The translations under genes were made by a program, and so were the position numbers. This document shows positions 36,253 to 48,106 of a DNA stretch of 64,000 bases, piece by piece. The DNA comes from Amia ocellicauda (Eukaryota > Chordata > Actinopteri > Amiiformes > Amiidae): positions 34,706,233-34,770,232 of the forward strand of contig NC_089850.1 of assembly GCF_036373705.1 (NCBI RefSeq). The letters run 5' to 3'. The notes under the pieces were generated by a model. The model was not told the DNA's origin. It saw only the letters and a program-made list of their open reading frames with translations, and made no database searches. Every line of letters begins with the position of its first letter. The first letter of the stretch is position 1.

Positions 36253-37086
36253 GTCGCGAGTATGGCAAGCCAGCGAGCTCAGAAAGCGCGGACCGCGGGC
36301 GATTAATCGTGAGTTTCGCGGGTGGGGCCAGCGATTATGGCCAGTTTACGAGTTTGAATGAGGTTTAGGTCGCCATCAACCGACAGATCTTGCGATCCCC
36401 CAAAAAGGATAATAAAGGAAAGAACAAGAGCCTTTACAGCAACTTGGAAAATCGCTCTTTTGTTTTGACCGTGTGGACAAACTCTGGCAATAAGGACATG
36501 ATAAAAACATGGTATTTGGGACCCCAGAACAGCCCAGAAGGAGCGGTTAGATTGTACGTGTCAAGTGAACATGGCGGACATTAAAGCGCAGGCGTTGCCG
36601 TGCAGGCAGACGAGACAGCCGACGTGTATACAAAATGAATCAGCTCTCGGTGAGATCTTTTGAATTCATTATTATACAGATACACTTAGCAGTATTGTGT
36701 CTGTAGGCTATTACAGTCGTGAAGATATTTGTGTTTGACACATTCATTTGTATTCCACAAATAAACTGGTATTTCGTTATATGCCTATGTGTTGTGACAT
36801 ATAATGTAGGCTATTCTTTGTATATGTACAGTTGATTATGTGTGTGTTTTTTACGATAATATCACGTATTTTGTTTTTATTTTCCAAAGAACAGCATTTT
36901 GGCAATTTAAACACAATTTAATCGTATTATAATACAATCTGAATGTTGTCATATAATGGTACTGCTGTATATTTACGACAGTTGCTTTTCATTGTGGGTA
37001 GAGGGTGACTTACGTCAGTCCGGAAGTGAAACGCATTACTCAATAATTCATGTTTTTCACGCGTTATTTATTTATCAATGCATATA

Positions 37087-37203
37087 CAGTGTCAGTATAA
37101 CGATGACGATGATGATGATGATGAAGATTATATCGCATGTTTATGCGATATAATCTTCTTCTTCATCATCATCTTCATCATCGTTATGGTTATACTGACA
37201 CTG
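37087..37203. repeat. Promoter hairpin, unit 2
   Basis: Same axis (ATCGCATGTTTATGCGAT) and same outer ends as in unit 1, but with fewer GAT triplets on the left. The right arm has CTT interruptions. Confidence 0.85.
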
Positions 37204-37219
37204 TGACACTGGGCAATTG

Positions 37220-37261
37220 TTACGTCATCATAGCATGCCTTGCAAACAATAGCATATAAAA
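37220..37261 (+). promoter_or_regulatory. Core promoter of copy C: CRE-like site plus TATA box
   Basis: TTACGTCA at 37220-37227 and TATAAAA at 37255-37261, with the inferred exon 1 ending at the donor after 37317. A second TTACGTCA lies at 37010-37017, beyond the hairpin. Confidence 0.6.
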
Positions 37262-37564
37262 CGCTGGCAAAGAATCATTAGCTGTGCTTTCAGTCAGAAG
37301 AACCTATTCTGGAGTTGGTGAGATTGTATTTAATTTATTTTTGTTCTGTTTGTGTATTAATATCTTATCATCGGATAGATTTAGTAGGGCATTGTATTGG
37401 TCATTTGCAGTTTAGAAGTTATAAGCAGCTCCGCTTTAATTGATGCTACTATTCTAATATCCTACTGACAAGAAATGCAGCTTACGCGACTTACCTGTAG
37501 TTTTCTATTGGAAATGTTGATTTTGAAGGAAATTAAATGAGATTTGCAAAGTATTTTCTAATTA

Positions 37565-37567
<3 letters not shown>

Positions 37568-37627
<60 letters not shown>
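37568..37627. repeat. (TA)n microsatellite in intron 1 of copy C
   Basis: About 30 TA dinucleotides where unit 1 has only a short run (about 16541-16550). A similar expansion is present in unit 3 at about 55667-55721. Confidence 0.9.
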
Positions 37628-37630
<3 letters not shown>

Positions 37631-37969
37631 GTATTTGAAAACAAAATGCAATATGGTCATCTTGTGTCAGTGTAATTTGTTCTAAATATGGCCTGATAGG
37701 GTGTTACTGTACTAGCAGAATGCATTGATACTGTATTTATTTTTTACACTCCAATTCAATATATAAAATCAATGTGAATAATGGAATCATGTACATATTT
37801 GTTTTAACATTCTTTTAACACATTTTTAATTAGTTATTCATTTTGCTAATGAGTATATCACCCTCATTTGCACGGGTTCTCAATGATTTAACAAATTAGT
37901 CCGTTGCTTAAATTTGTTTTTGCTTTGCTTAACTGTGTTTTTATATTGTATTATGCAGAAGAATAACAA

Positions 37970-38452
37970 ATGAAGAGGATGGTAAAACAAGGTAAAATGT
38001 TTTTATTATGTAACGGCTTTGGGATGCCATGTGTTTCTGTAGGAGTCTGTCATTCTCCTTCGCTTGACCTATTCTGTAAGATAACTTTTAAATAAAGAAC
38101 ACAACTAAACATGGGCTTTTGTTTAATAATACCCACCCAATCTCTGAAGTGCGAAGACAGCCATAATTCCCTGGTGGCATAGGCATAGGGAATCAAAATG
38201 AACATCGGGAGTACAGTCACTGTGTCTGAATATCTTCTGACAGAACTGATGTGCGTCTCTCTTCCAGGCAACACTTCTTCTTCCTGTTATGCAGATGAGG
38301 ACTCGGAATCGGAAGCGGACCTTCAAAGTCAGTTAGACTGCCTCGAGAAATGTCTTCGAAATAAGTTGCCATTCTTTGAGGAGTACCTGGCCAACAAACC
38401 TCAGGTAAAGTACAGCCTCAACAAAGCTTACCCCCCACACACTTTTTGATGC

Positions 38453-38511
<59 letters not shown>

Positions 38512-41500
38512 GCGTAAGGTACACTTATAAATTTCAATTAAAGAAGTGAATTTATAGTATCACCTTATCACGAATCCTGGAATCTTGTAGAACTCAATTT
38601 CTGTAATAATTGGACGCAGACACCAATTCCAAAGATATAAATTGTCAAATGTATTCAAAACAAAGACTAAATGTAGCACTACACTAATTATACAAAAGGG
38701 AAAAACTAATAAAAATTCAACTCTAGATCAACAAATCAAAGACAAATCACTTCCGTGACCAAATCAAAGACCATGGGATCGCATATGATAACACAAATCG
38801 TTAAACAAAAAAGGTTATAAACACATTGACTACAATACCGGTTAGTAATACGAAGGTGAGTCTCTCGTTAGTATTATTAGTCAGACATTAAATAACTACG
38901 CAGGTTAGTATTTATGTCAAGTAACTTCTCGTTATATATATATCAGTCTCATTTACGTTTAGGTGCCGAGAAAGATCCTATCATTACTTGTTACCACAAT
39001 TTCTCTTAACTGATTATTATTCAATGATTAAGGATAGGCAGGGCCACCAATAATCTAATGTCTATTAACTTGTGTCAATTTCAGACTAAACAGTTAAACA
39101 GGAATGAGAAGATATTTCTCGGCGTTGACAGATTTTATTTCTAAAATTATCAACAAAACAGTTTAATGCAACACACATTTATATTTAAGAAAACTAAATG
39201 ATATTACACATTCTAGAGTTATGAATCACAGATTAACATTTCGAATTGATTTCTCAAATGTCATGAATCATGAACTCCAAACTGTTAAACTTATCTGAAC
39301 TTCGTCGCAGAGAGGCCTCTCTGTCTTCGGGCTCAGATAACAGCACACGGCACGAGGTCCGTGTGGTTTGGAACAAAGGCAGTCCGGTTCGGCTTTGTCC
39401 AAGAACTTCCACTCAGTCGATGCACCTGGAAGTTGGGGTTTCGCGAAAGTAGAGTAGTTTCCAAACAGATTTTCCACTGGTTTGAAGGCTCCAAGGTTGT
39501 GCACAAAATCTTCTTTGTAAGCAGGGGTTCCACCCTAGTTACTTGAAGACGAAGTCTTTGAGGAAAGCAGGGCCCTGTTTGTTCCAAGGGTCAAGTTTCT
39601 TAAGACTCAAATAGCTATTTAAATGACTGACACTTTCGTATACAGTCGACTTAGTCAATTGTCCAGCTGTAAAACTCCACTGATCAGGTGGGCACAGGCG
39701 GGCAGCGCAGTCTGTAAAGTTCTTTATTTAATAAAGTCCTTTAAAAGAATTCTTCGTACGGCTCAATCTCCTTCTCCCAGTTTAACTCTCCTGTTGCCGG
39801 CAAAGACTTAGTTGGGTTCTGTTTCTGGTTCTGGCAACAGAGCTACAGGTTGAGCTGTGGCAGCGAGTTTCTGGTTTAGGTGAGAGAGAGAGAGAGAGAA
39901 AGAAAGACTGTCCGCTGTTCCTTATAGTCTGTCAGATCAATAGGTGATTGGTTCCTGAGTTCTTGAGATTGGATTTCGGTTTCAGCCCCCAGTGTCCTAT
40001 TGGAGGGGGGCTTGATTTATGACTGATGTCAATCCATGCCATCTTTTGGAAATGCCGGTTGGCCTGGGTTCGTAGCTCTATGTCGGGATTTCGGCTCTCA
40101 TCCACTTCAAAGAGTTTTTATCACCTACAGGCCCCTTTCTCCAGACATCTCATAGCAGAATTCCAAACTATTTGGCCTCTTCTCGGTGCCATCCTCCCCA
40201 AAACTGTCACTTTGATGCAAACCAGTTCCAAGCTGATGAGCTAAGGAAATCTGATAACTTTGGGGGGGAGAGGTCTTCTTTAGATCAGTGCTTCAGCTCA
40301 GAGCCCAAATGCTCTTATCCAAATACACCCAACATAACACTACATATATATATATATATATTTTTTTTTTTTAATGTATTAAGTATACACTTGCATATAC
40401 AGTGCAGCACACAAGTATTTGGACATTGACACCATTTTTGTTGTTTTAGCTCTGTACTCCAGCACATTGGATTTGACCAATGACCATGACCTGATCCCCT
40501 AAAATGGGGGGCAATGTATGAAAAGGGCCGTAATTCCTACACGGTAAAATCCAATAGGCTGGGGTACAGAGCTAAAAAAGTGTGTCACTGTCCAAATATG
40601 TATCATTTCACTGGACTGTTTTAAAGAACAGGGTTCAAATGAAGATCAAAGTAATCTAAAGTTAGTATAAGACTGTCAATCTGTCATTTTCCCGGACTGG
40701 AAACCAACACAGAGGGTTTTATTGTTTTCCTTTTCTTCCTCTTGCAATAGGTGGCTTCAGAGGATCGCCTTGTGATTCTCGAGGCAGTGGAGACAGTGGC
40801 CAGAAACGAACCACTTCCTGATGTTGAGAGATTGATAGTGTCAATCATTTCTGTCGGACTCTCTGAGATGCCTGTCTCCATCCCAAACTTGGAGGGAGAC
40901 TTCAGGAATGAGGTACAAAATCGTTTTGTTCACACATGCCTACAGAATAGCAATTGTGTTTTTTAAGATGTGAAACTGCTGACACTATTTAAGCCCAGAT
41001 GGATCTGTACATGTTACAGTCCTGGGTAAATTAACATTTGATCATTGTATGTTCTGTTTCATGTTCTCCTGTATCTTTCTGTTTTCATATAGTATTTAGC
41101 AATTGCCTTCAAGTCCAAATGAAGTTCCTCCAATCTTGGTTAACCTTATCCATTTTCTCCGGCAGACCAATGTGCTCAGCAGAGTGGTACTGTGCTATGG
41201 GTTCATAGCCCGCATGAGCCCTAAATCAGACGTTGCAGAGGTCCTTGAGTTTGACATTTTGCCCAAAATGAGTGCCTTCTTCAGGTCCGAGGTAGGCAAA
41301 AGATATCTTAAACAAGGAAACCAGTGTGATTGTGCATGACAACCTCCAGAGACTGAGATGCTGTGCTCTTTCTCACCCAGGACCCCACAGTCAGAGCGAG
41401 CGTGTGCGTCAGTCTCGGCCTCATGGCACGGACAGTCAAGGACGCTGGACTCACCTTCCCTTTCAAAGAGGAGCTTCTGGGTGAGCTGGTGGTAAGTAGG

Positions 41501-44500
41501 GTTTCCTTGTGTGCTGGGAAAGATCAGTCTCCTGTGAGTATTGTCACCTGGCACTGGCACCGCCTTAAGTATGTTGTGTCATCAGTCACAAATACCATGA
41601 TGTGAAAGTGTCAGAAACCTGTTTTTTTCCACCCCCCTCAGACCTTGATCAAGGATCGGCCCACAGACAGTTCCAGCCCGTCCCTCTGCCAGCGGGCGCT
41701 GGACACGTGCACCATCCTGAGGTAACTGTCCCTGTAGCCACATGGCTGAGATGTGTTTCAACTCTTGATAGTCAGTCAGGGCCTGGTTTCTTTTCCCCCA
41801 TGTGACGCACCACTCGCCTGAAACATTGAGAACCCTGAAATGTGTTCTGTTGACTAACAAGCCTCACAGTAAATGGGTATAGAAAACCTAGACCAGAATT
41901 TGGGTGGGTCTTGTATTATGAAAATGTGATGGGTTTCATTAGTTCAATGTTTTGGCTGAAATGATCAATTTAAAGCAACATGGATTAGGTTTGTGTGCTC
42001 TGCTGAAGTTCCTATAACCGCACACTCTCTCTCGTTTCCCCAGCCGAGCCAAGCCCTTCCTCAGGAGACAGCAGCTGCATCTTGTGTGGCTGATTGTCGA
42101 GGATGTCTTAACTCTTCCCTGGCTGGCCCCCAATGGGGATTCACTCCAGGTAAGGATCTGTTTTGACACTTTCAATTGATAATGAATATTTAAACATTTC
42201 CAAAGCTGAAAATAACATTTCTCAGTGTTTAATAATAATAATAATGTTGGTGAATGAACAATACTATGCAATCATCTGTGCTATATCTCCTGTGAGAAAC
42301 AGGAGTCCAGGGAGGAGAGATTGTCTACAATACTCAGAGTTGTAAGAGTGTAGTAGTGCTCATCATCATCAAGAACTGTTCACATGAATATATCGACATG
42401 AATGTGATTACAAATGTTCCATTCACATCTGTCACACAGATAGTGTACATTGTATTTGATTGCTGTCTTGTCTAGGAGGTGTACTCTGCCAATGCAAGGA
42501 GTCTCTCTGCCCTGCTCAGAGCCATGCTACGGCTGGACTTCACCCCCGACACCCTCCTGGAGCTGCTGAAGGTGAGACCCTTTACCTTGCCTTAAAGCAG
42601 AGTGACCATTGAGTTTTGGGCTGTTCAAGAGACGGGGCAAGGCTGATTGCGTTGATGGGTTGATTCAGTCAGTTAGGCTGGACAGATCACTGTATCCTTG
42701 TACAAATTATGACCTCAAATCTTGGAATCAACCTAACATTTCTATATAAGTCATAGCTTGTGTCCCTCTGTTCCTTAAAGAGTTAAGCCCTTACATTGAT
42801 AAATCTTTTAAATGTGTTTTTCTGTTCACTTTTTTTCCCTCCCCTCTGTCTCTCTCTCTCCCACCCCCCCCCCTCTGTCATCCCTCCCTCCTCAGCCACT
42901 GCAGGCATTGGGCTTGTCTGTAATTGATGTCAAACGAATTAGGGCCATGGCGATGATCACCGCTCTCCTGGAAGGTTACTGGATGGAGGCTGAATCCATG
43001 CAGGTGAGCCAGGATTCAGGCCTCTCAGTGTGGCTCGGTGTTTCCATGTTGATTTTCACACGGTGGGCGGGTGTCTTTGAGGGTGGCGATGCTGGGGCTT
43101 GAAACTGGGCTTTGCACTGATCTCCGGGTGTCTGTTCTTTTCAACAGGTGCGAGGGAGCTTCCCATTAGGCCAACTGCTGGCATGCCTAGTTCCACGAAT
43201 CTGTGACCCTGAGCCGGCTGTGAGAAGGAAAGCAGCGAGGTGTATCAAAGCCCTTCTGTTCCCTTGGCTGCTTATGGAAGGTACTGAGTTTCTATGAAGT
43301 GAACAGCTCAGTAAAGTGCATGTAGCTGTAGACAGTATTTAGTTGGCACTTTACATTGCAGATGGCACAGAGTATCTGATCTTTTGGTTAAAGGTTTTAA
43401 TTTTTTTTTTATTTTTTATTTTTCTTCTTTAAAGGTGGTGACTTTGACAGGAACAAGTTGGAAGACCTGATCCGATGTATTGAACAGAGCCACTCTGTCC
43501 CGGACACCTGTGCTGCTCTCCTCCAGGTAAAACCGTGCCTCCATGCCTGTCGTGTCTACAGTCTGCCTTCTACAGATTCCAGAGTCATGCGCTGAGGCAC
43601 GTCTGTAACACGCTTGTAGCAACTGCATAGTCTAATGAGTTGACGGTGACTTTAAGAGTGTCTGCGCTGGGTTGATGACTGAGCGGTGAGTGCGTTTCTG
43701 TGTTTCAGATCGTCGGCAAGTGTTTCCCTCGGCAGGAGAAGGAGAGACTCATTGAGGGTTTGCGTCAAGGACTCAAAGACAACCAGACCAGATCTGCCCA
43801 GGGGTCCTGCACTCTCTTGTGCAGCATCTTGGAAGCTCACCCCACTGAGCTCACTGGATTGGTGAGAGGAACAGTGCTTTAATGTTATAGCGTCAGTTAC
43901 AGCTCTGAACTTCTGTATAGCAAGTGTTAGGGCTTCTGGTCAGCTGGACAGCAAGTTCAGCTCAGGCCACACGTCTGTCTTGCAGCTTGAACCACCCAAC
44001 CCAATATGCAGCAACCCTGTTAGGGAATAAGAGCCTTAGAAGTCCTCCAATCTGACTTTTTATAGAATCTTTTGCAGGCAGAAATAGGAGTGTATGCAGG
44101 GAAACCATTTTTGGATTATAACCTGCTCTCTCCTTTGTGCTATAGCTTCCTCAGGTGCTCCATGCATTTCTGGGCTTGAGGGATGCGGAAGAGAGGGTGA
44201 GAGAGAGCGCGAAGGAGGGTGTTCTCCAACTGTTCCGACTGGACAGTGTGACGGTCGTCAACTCCCTCATCAACTACTCGTCTGCTGACAGGTGGGATTT
44301 ATGAATCTAAACTGGCCTGTGAAGAACATTCTCTGAGGGATCAAACATGATTGAAGTCCCACACCTTGTAAAATGTTTTTTAAAAAGCTTCGACAATCAT
44401 GCCTTCGTTATTTGTCAGATGTCACGACTCACGCAGTTATCCTGGATTACCTAGACAATCAGAGCCACGCAATGTCCACCTGCTCATGATCCCAAGCTTA

Positions 44501-46565
44501 ATTCTATCGTGTGTCGGCCTTTCTTTCCTATTAAGGGGGAGAGACGGTCAGTCACTTACTGTAGGTCAGCACATAATGCGTGTTTGATTGTTTTCCAGCA
44601 CCGTTCAGCAGCAGAAGTGGTGTGTCAAGCTGTGGGGGGCCATCCTGGCCATCAGCAGGGGTCTCTGGCCACTGAGCGAGCTGATGGCCTTGGCTAGTAC
44701 AGGGCAAGCCGTGGCGGTAAGTGACTAGAAAGCCCAACATGACGAGGGCACGGCCCGGAACTGTCCCTTCTGGACTCGTTTTGAATCTGCTTCTCTTTGC
44801 CTTGGTCAGGCCCGTGCTGTAGTGGACTTCCTGTCTGAGAACAGCCTGGAGGCTTTGAACACGCACTTTGTGGAGCTCTTCGCTGGCCTGTTGCCCCTTC
44901 TGGGTCCTGAGAGTCCAGCTCTGGACGCAGGCCTCAGTGTCAGGAGGTAAGAGTTTGTGTTGGGGAGCCAGCGGTGAATCACACCAGAAAACTGTCGTCC
45001 GTTATTATACTTGCACAAATTTGTCTCCGACGCCCAGTCCAGTGATATGGTCCCGCTCTCTCTCCAGCACCGCTGTGGACGCCCTGAAGGCTGTGCTGTC
45101 TCAAGCACAGTTGAGCGATGTCCTTCAGCACATGGACCGGGACAGAGTATGGGAACTGCTCAGGGAACCAGGTCGGGAGCCTGAGGGGATCTTCCTGCTG
45201 ACCAGGTAAGACAAGCTGGGCTCAAGCATTAGGCCCCGAGCAGATCCAAAGAACTGTCCTACAGACATTTATTAATACATGATTAATAGGGCCACCAACT
45301 TTCCATAGACACCCTTTCAGAGGGCAATTTTAGACGACTCATCCAGGTTGATAATAATCAAACCCCTAGCAGGGACGAATGGATAAACCGTAATTAGCTA
45401 GAGAAAAAGTTGCAAAATAAATTACTTTGTTCTGTTGAACGACAGGGCGCTGTTGAGGTTCGATGCCCCTGGCATGCCTGCTGTGGTAACTTCCCTCTGT
45501 GAGCGGTACAGCAGCATGGGAGAGAGCCAGAAGATCTGCGTGGTGGATTTCTTCTCTGCTGTGAGTGTCATCTCCCTGGACTTTCATACACGGTTCGTAC
45601 AGGTCCTGGAAATTTTGGTATATTTGTAAATGATACCATGTGGAAATTGATTTTAACGGGGGTGAAGGCCATTCAGCCAACCTGACGACCTCTGAGCAAA
45701 GAACAAATGGCAGTTCTCTTTGTATTACTCAGTGTGATATGACTCTTCCCCCCCCAGGCCTGCCAGCGGACTCTGCAGCAGTGTGCGCCAGCTCTGAATT
45801 GCACAGCCTTCACCAGTCTGATTGAGGAGCACTTTGGACGAGTGCCCTTGGAACTCCCCTCCTTCATCAAGGAGGTGACCGCTGTCCTTGTAAGTCGCTG
45901 TTCACGACTTTCCTCTTGGCATTCTGTTTGGGTTCCGCTCATCATGTGTGGGAATGTTTTCCAAGCCTGGTTGTCTGATGCTGTTTTCAGACCACTGGTT
46001 CTTGTATTTCCGCTGAAAGATGGTGTTTTACTCTTAGCAACAGACCTTCCCCGGTGCGATGGGGGTGTACCGGGACGTTGTCCTACGCTACCAGAAGAGC
46101 CGTGACCCAGAGCTCCGAGCGAGTGCTGCTGTGTTCATCGGTAAGAGAGCCAGAGCAACAGAGCTCTGTCAAGAAAGCTTCTGTCCCACTATGTAAAGCA
46201 GTCGCACTGTCTCACACCTGTTGTTCTTCTGTGTCAGGGGCTCTTCTTGAGAAGACGGAGAAAGGCTTATTCAACTTAATTCCTAGGATGAGACTCAACA
46301 AAGGTATGTGAACGTCTCTAGTTCATCACTTTGACGGCAGTGTTTTTGCTATTACTCTGATGCCAGAAGTTTTCACAGTTTATAAAACATGAAAGAATCA
46401 AAAGCTTTTGATTTGAGACCCTATCATTCATCAGTGAATCTGCCAAGCAAAGTGTATCTACAGCATTTTCCTCTCGTCACAGGTCTCTCTCGCCTTCTAA
46501 AGGACCAAGATTCAAGGGTCAAGAAGAAGGCAGCAGAAGCCATGGTCCGCTTCCTGCAGGCCTAA
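37970..46565 (+). CDS. MROH-like HEAT-repeat protein, copy C (about 809 aa, exons 19-21 lost)
   Basis: Coding exons are 37970-37991, 38268-38404, 40751-40912, 41100-41291, 41381-41491, 41642-41721, 42044-42149, 42476-42571, 42896-43003, 43148-43280, 43435-43526, 43709-43861, 44146-44291, 44599-44716, 44810-44946, 45068-45205, 45446-45560, 45758-45889, 46038-46140, 46238-46303 and 46483-46565. The family evidence is as for copy B. Exon 18 is followed only 197 bp later by exon 22. The three missing exons are all phase 0 (46, 63 and 50 codons), so the frame survives and 159 residues of HEAT repeats are removed. Exons 11-12 are diverged from the other copies but keep length and frame. Exon 3 has the DSES insertion and Tyr in place of Asp in the SSCDAD segment. 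Splice sites look intact. Confidence 0.8.
38508..40344. mobile_element. Putative solo LTR in intron 3 of copy C
   Basis: Same 1,837-bp block with TGTAG and CTACA ends as in unit 1. Its left TA flank is expanded (38457-38507). Confidence 0.4.
40400..40602. mobile_element. Tc1-type MITE in intron 3 of copy C
   Basis: Counterpart of the unit 1 MITE with the same inverted ends. Confidence 0.65.
43148..43526 (+). other. Diverged exon 11-12 patch in copy C
   Basis: Within an array that is otherwise nearly identical, exon 11, intron 11 and the start of exon 12 differ at many positions from copies A, B and D. Exon 11 encodes VPRICDPEPAVRRKAARCIK where the others have VPRCFDPEPVIRGKAAHCIR. Intron 11 is rewritten (about 43281-43434). 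Length and phases of both exons are unchanged. Identity returns by about 43505. This looks like a gene-conversion tract from a more distant paralogue. Confidence 0.85.
45561..45757 (+). other. Exon 19-21 deletion junction in copy C
   Basis: This 197-bp intron replaces 1,786 bp in copy A (4621-6406). The left 25 bp or so matches intron 18 and the right about 110 bp matches the 3' part of intron 21. Between them, about 45588-45630 contains sequence (ACACGGTTCGTACAGGTCC) not found at either original junction. The flank after it (TTTTAACGGGGGTGAAGGCC) is itself diverged from copy A. Confidence 0.85.
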
Positions 46566-46800
46566 TGCATGGGCCCGGCCCCTCCCCCCGAGGGGCTCTC
46601 CGTTTCAACGTGTTGGAATTCCAGGCAGTAGTATGGGGGGGCGCCGTTAGGGACATAATTCACCCCATGGTACATACACTATACACACTCCAGATTGTGT
46701 CTCAGAATATAGTGCGTTCATCTCAGTATTATGGGGGCCAAACAGGCCATAATACATCAGATTGTGTGCATACTATATTTGGTTCACAACTTTGCATGCA

Positions 46801-47178
46801 TACTGTAATGGTTTGTGTGAGTACTATGTTGGTTTGTGTGAGTACTGTAATGGTTTGTGTGAGTACTATGTTGGTTTGTGTGAGTACTGTAATGGTTTGT
46901 GTGAGTACTATGTTGGTTTGTGTGAGTACTATGTTGGTTTGTGTGAGTACTGTAATGGTTTGTGTGAGTACTATGTTGGTTTATGTGAGTACTGTTATGG
47001 TTTGTGTGAGTACTGTAATGGTTTGTGTGAGTACTATGTTGGTTTGTGTGGGTTTGTGTGAGTACTGTAATGGTTTGTGTGAGTACTATGTTGGTTTGTG
47101 TGAGTACTGTAATGGTTTGTGTGAGTACTATGTTGGTTTGTGTGAGTACTGTTATGGTTTGTGTGAGTACCATATCGG
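46801..47178. repeat. 21-bp VNTR, unit 3
   Basis: About 18 copies, roughly 11 fewer than in unit 1. Nearly all are of the GTAATGG and ATGTTGG types; the GTATTGG type is missing. Confidence 0.95.
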
Positions 47179-47738
47179 TTGTTCACGTGACTCAACTGGG
47201 CGGGGCAGGACTAGGGACGAAGGGAAATCAAGGCGGAAGCAGCAGTGCGAGCTTTGTCCTCAAGCAACACATTACTGAATGACTTGACATGTCATCTGAG
47301 CGAGACATCACAGATTACTTTTTAAATATTGTTCACACCGTGTCTATGGTTGACAGTTATGAGGCGCTGTTTGTGTCAGACAAAATTTCATGCATGAAAG
47401 CGTTTTTGTGTGGCAATACAGATCTTGTCGACCAAAATGTACAGTTTGTTCACAATTCCTATTTTGTCAGGAAAAGAACAGTATCTGCAGTTCATTTCGT
47501 GGAGGACATTATGAAAGAGGGTTTTCATTTCGTCCACAAAATGAAATGCAACTCTTACATTATGTGCACAGGACATCATTTTGTGGACATAATGCAGACT
47601 CGGTTGTTCATTCGGTCCACGGAAGGCAAAGTGCATTTTACTTTTCATCCACAGCAAGTATTTAGGAGGACAAACTCATGATGTGGATATACTGTATCCA
47701 CATCATGCAGTATATGTAGAATATACTCATTATGTGCA

Positions 47739-47744
47739 AATAAA
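47739..47744 (+). promoter_or_regulatory. Candidate polyadenylation signal AATAAA for copy C
   Basis: Positional counterpart of the candidates after copies A and B. Weak evidence on its own. Confidence 0.25.
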
Positions 47745-48106
47745 GGTCATTTTGTGTGACAAAATGGGAATTATGTGAACGAAATGAGCATTTTGGTCTA
47801 CAAGATGTGTATTGCTGCACAAAAGCACTTTCATGCATGAAATCATTTCGCATACAAACCAATACAGTACACACACAAACCAATACAGTACACACACAAA
47901 CCAATACAATATACATACATAATTGTGATCCAGTATAGTATGCACACAATCTGATGTATTATGGCCTGTTTGGCCCCCATGATTAAATGTGTGCGTCTCA
48001 TTATATAGTGATTCTGCCTGAGAGGCTCTCTGTCTCTGCTTCCAGTGCTGTTTCACTCCGGACCGGCTCTTTGTCACTGGTGTAATCTCCCCTCTCTGCA
48101 GGCTGT

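Larger units (their letters stand above)
19801..40916 (+). repeat. Tandem unit 2 of the MROH array (21.1 kb)
   Basis: Same order as unit 1: copy B exons 5-25, three foldbacks, LINE fragment, hAT relic, hairpin promoter, and copy C exons 1-4 with the intron 3 insertions. It is longer mainly because of a private 1,217-bp Tc1 element, and it has expanded TA tracts at about 37568-37627 and 38457-38507. It carries the 22-bp intron 12 variant. Confidence 0.97.
46696..48022. repeat. Foldback 1 with shortened VNTR, unit 3
   Basis: Counterpart of the unit 1 foldback. The right arm here has three 21-bp copies (about 47855-47912) instead of two, while the left-arm array is shorter. Confidence 0.8.
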
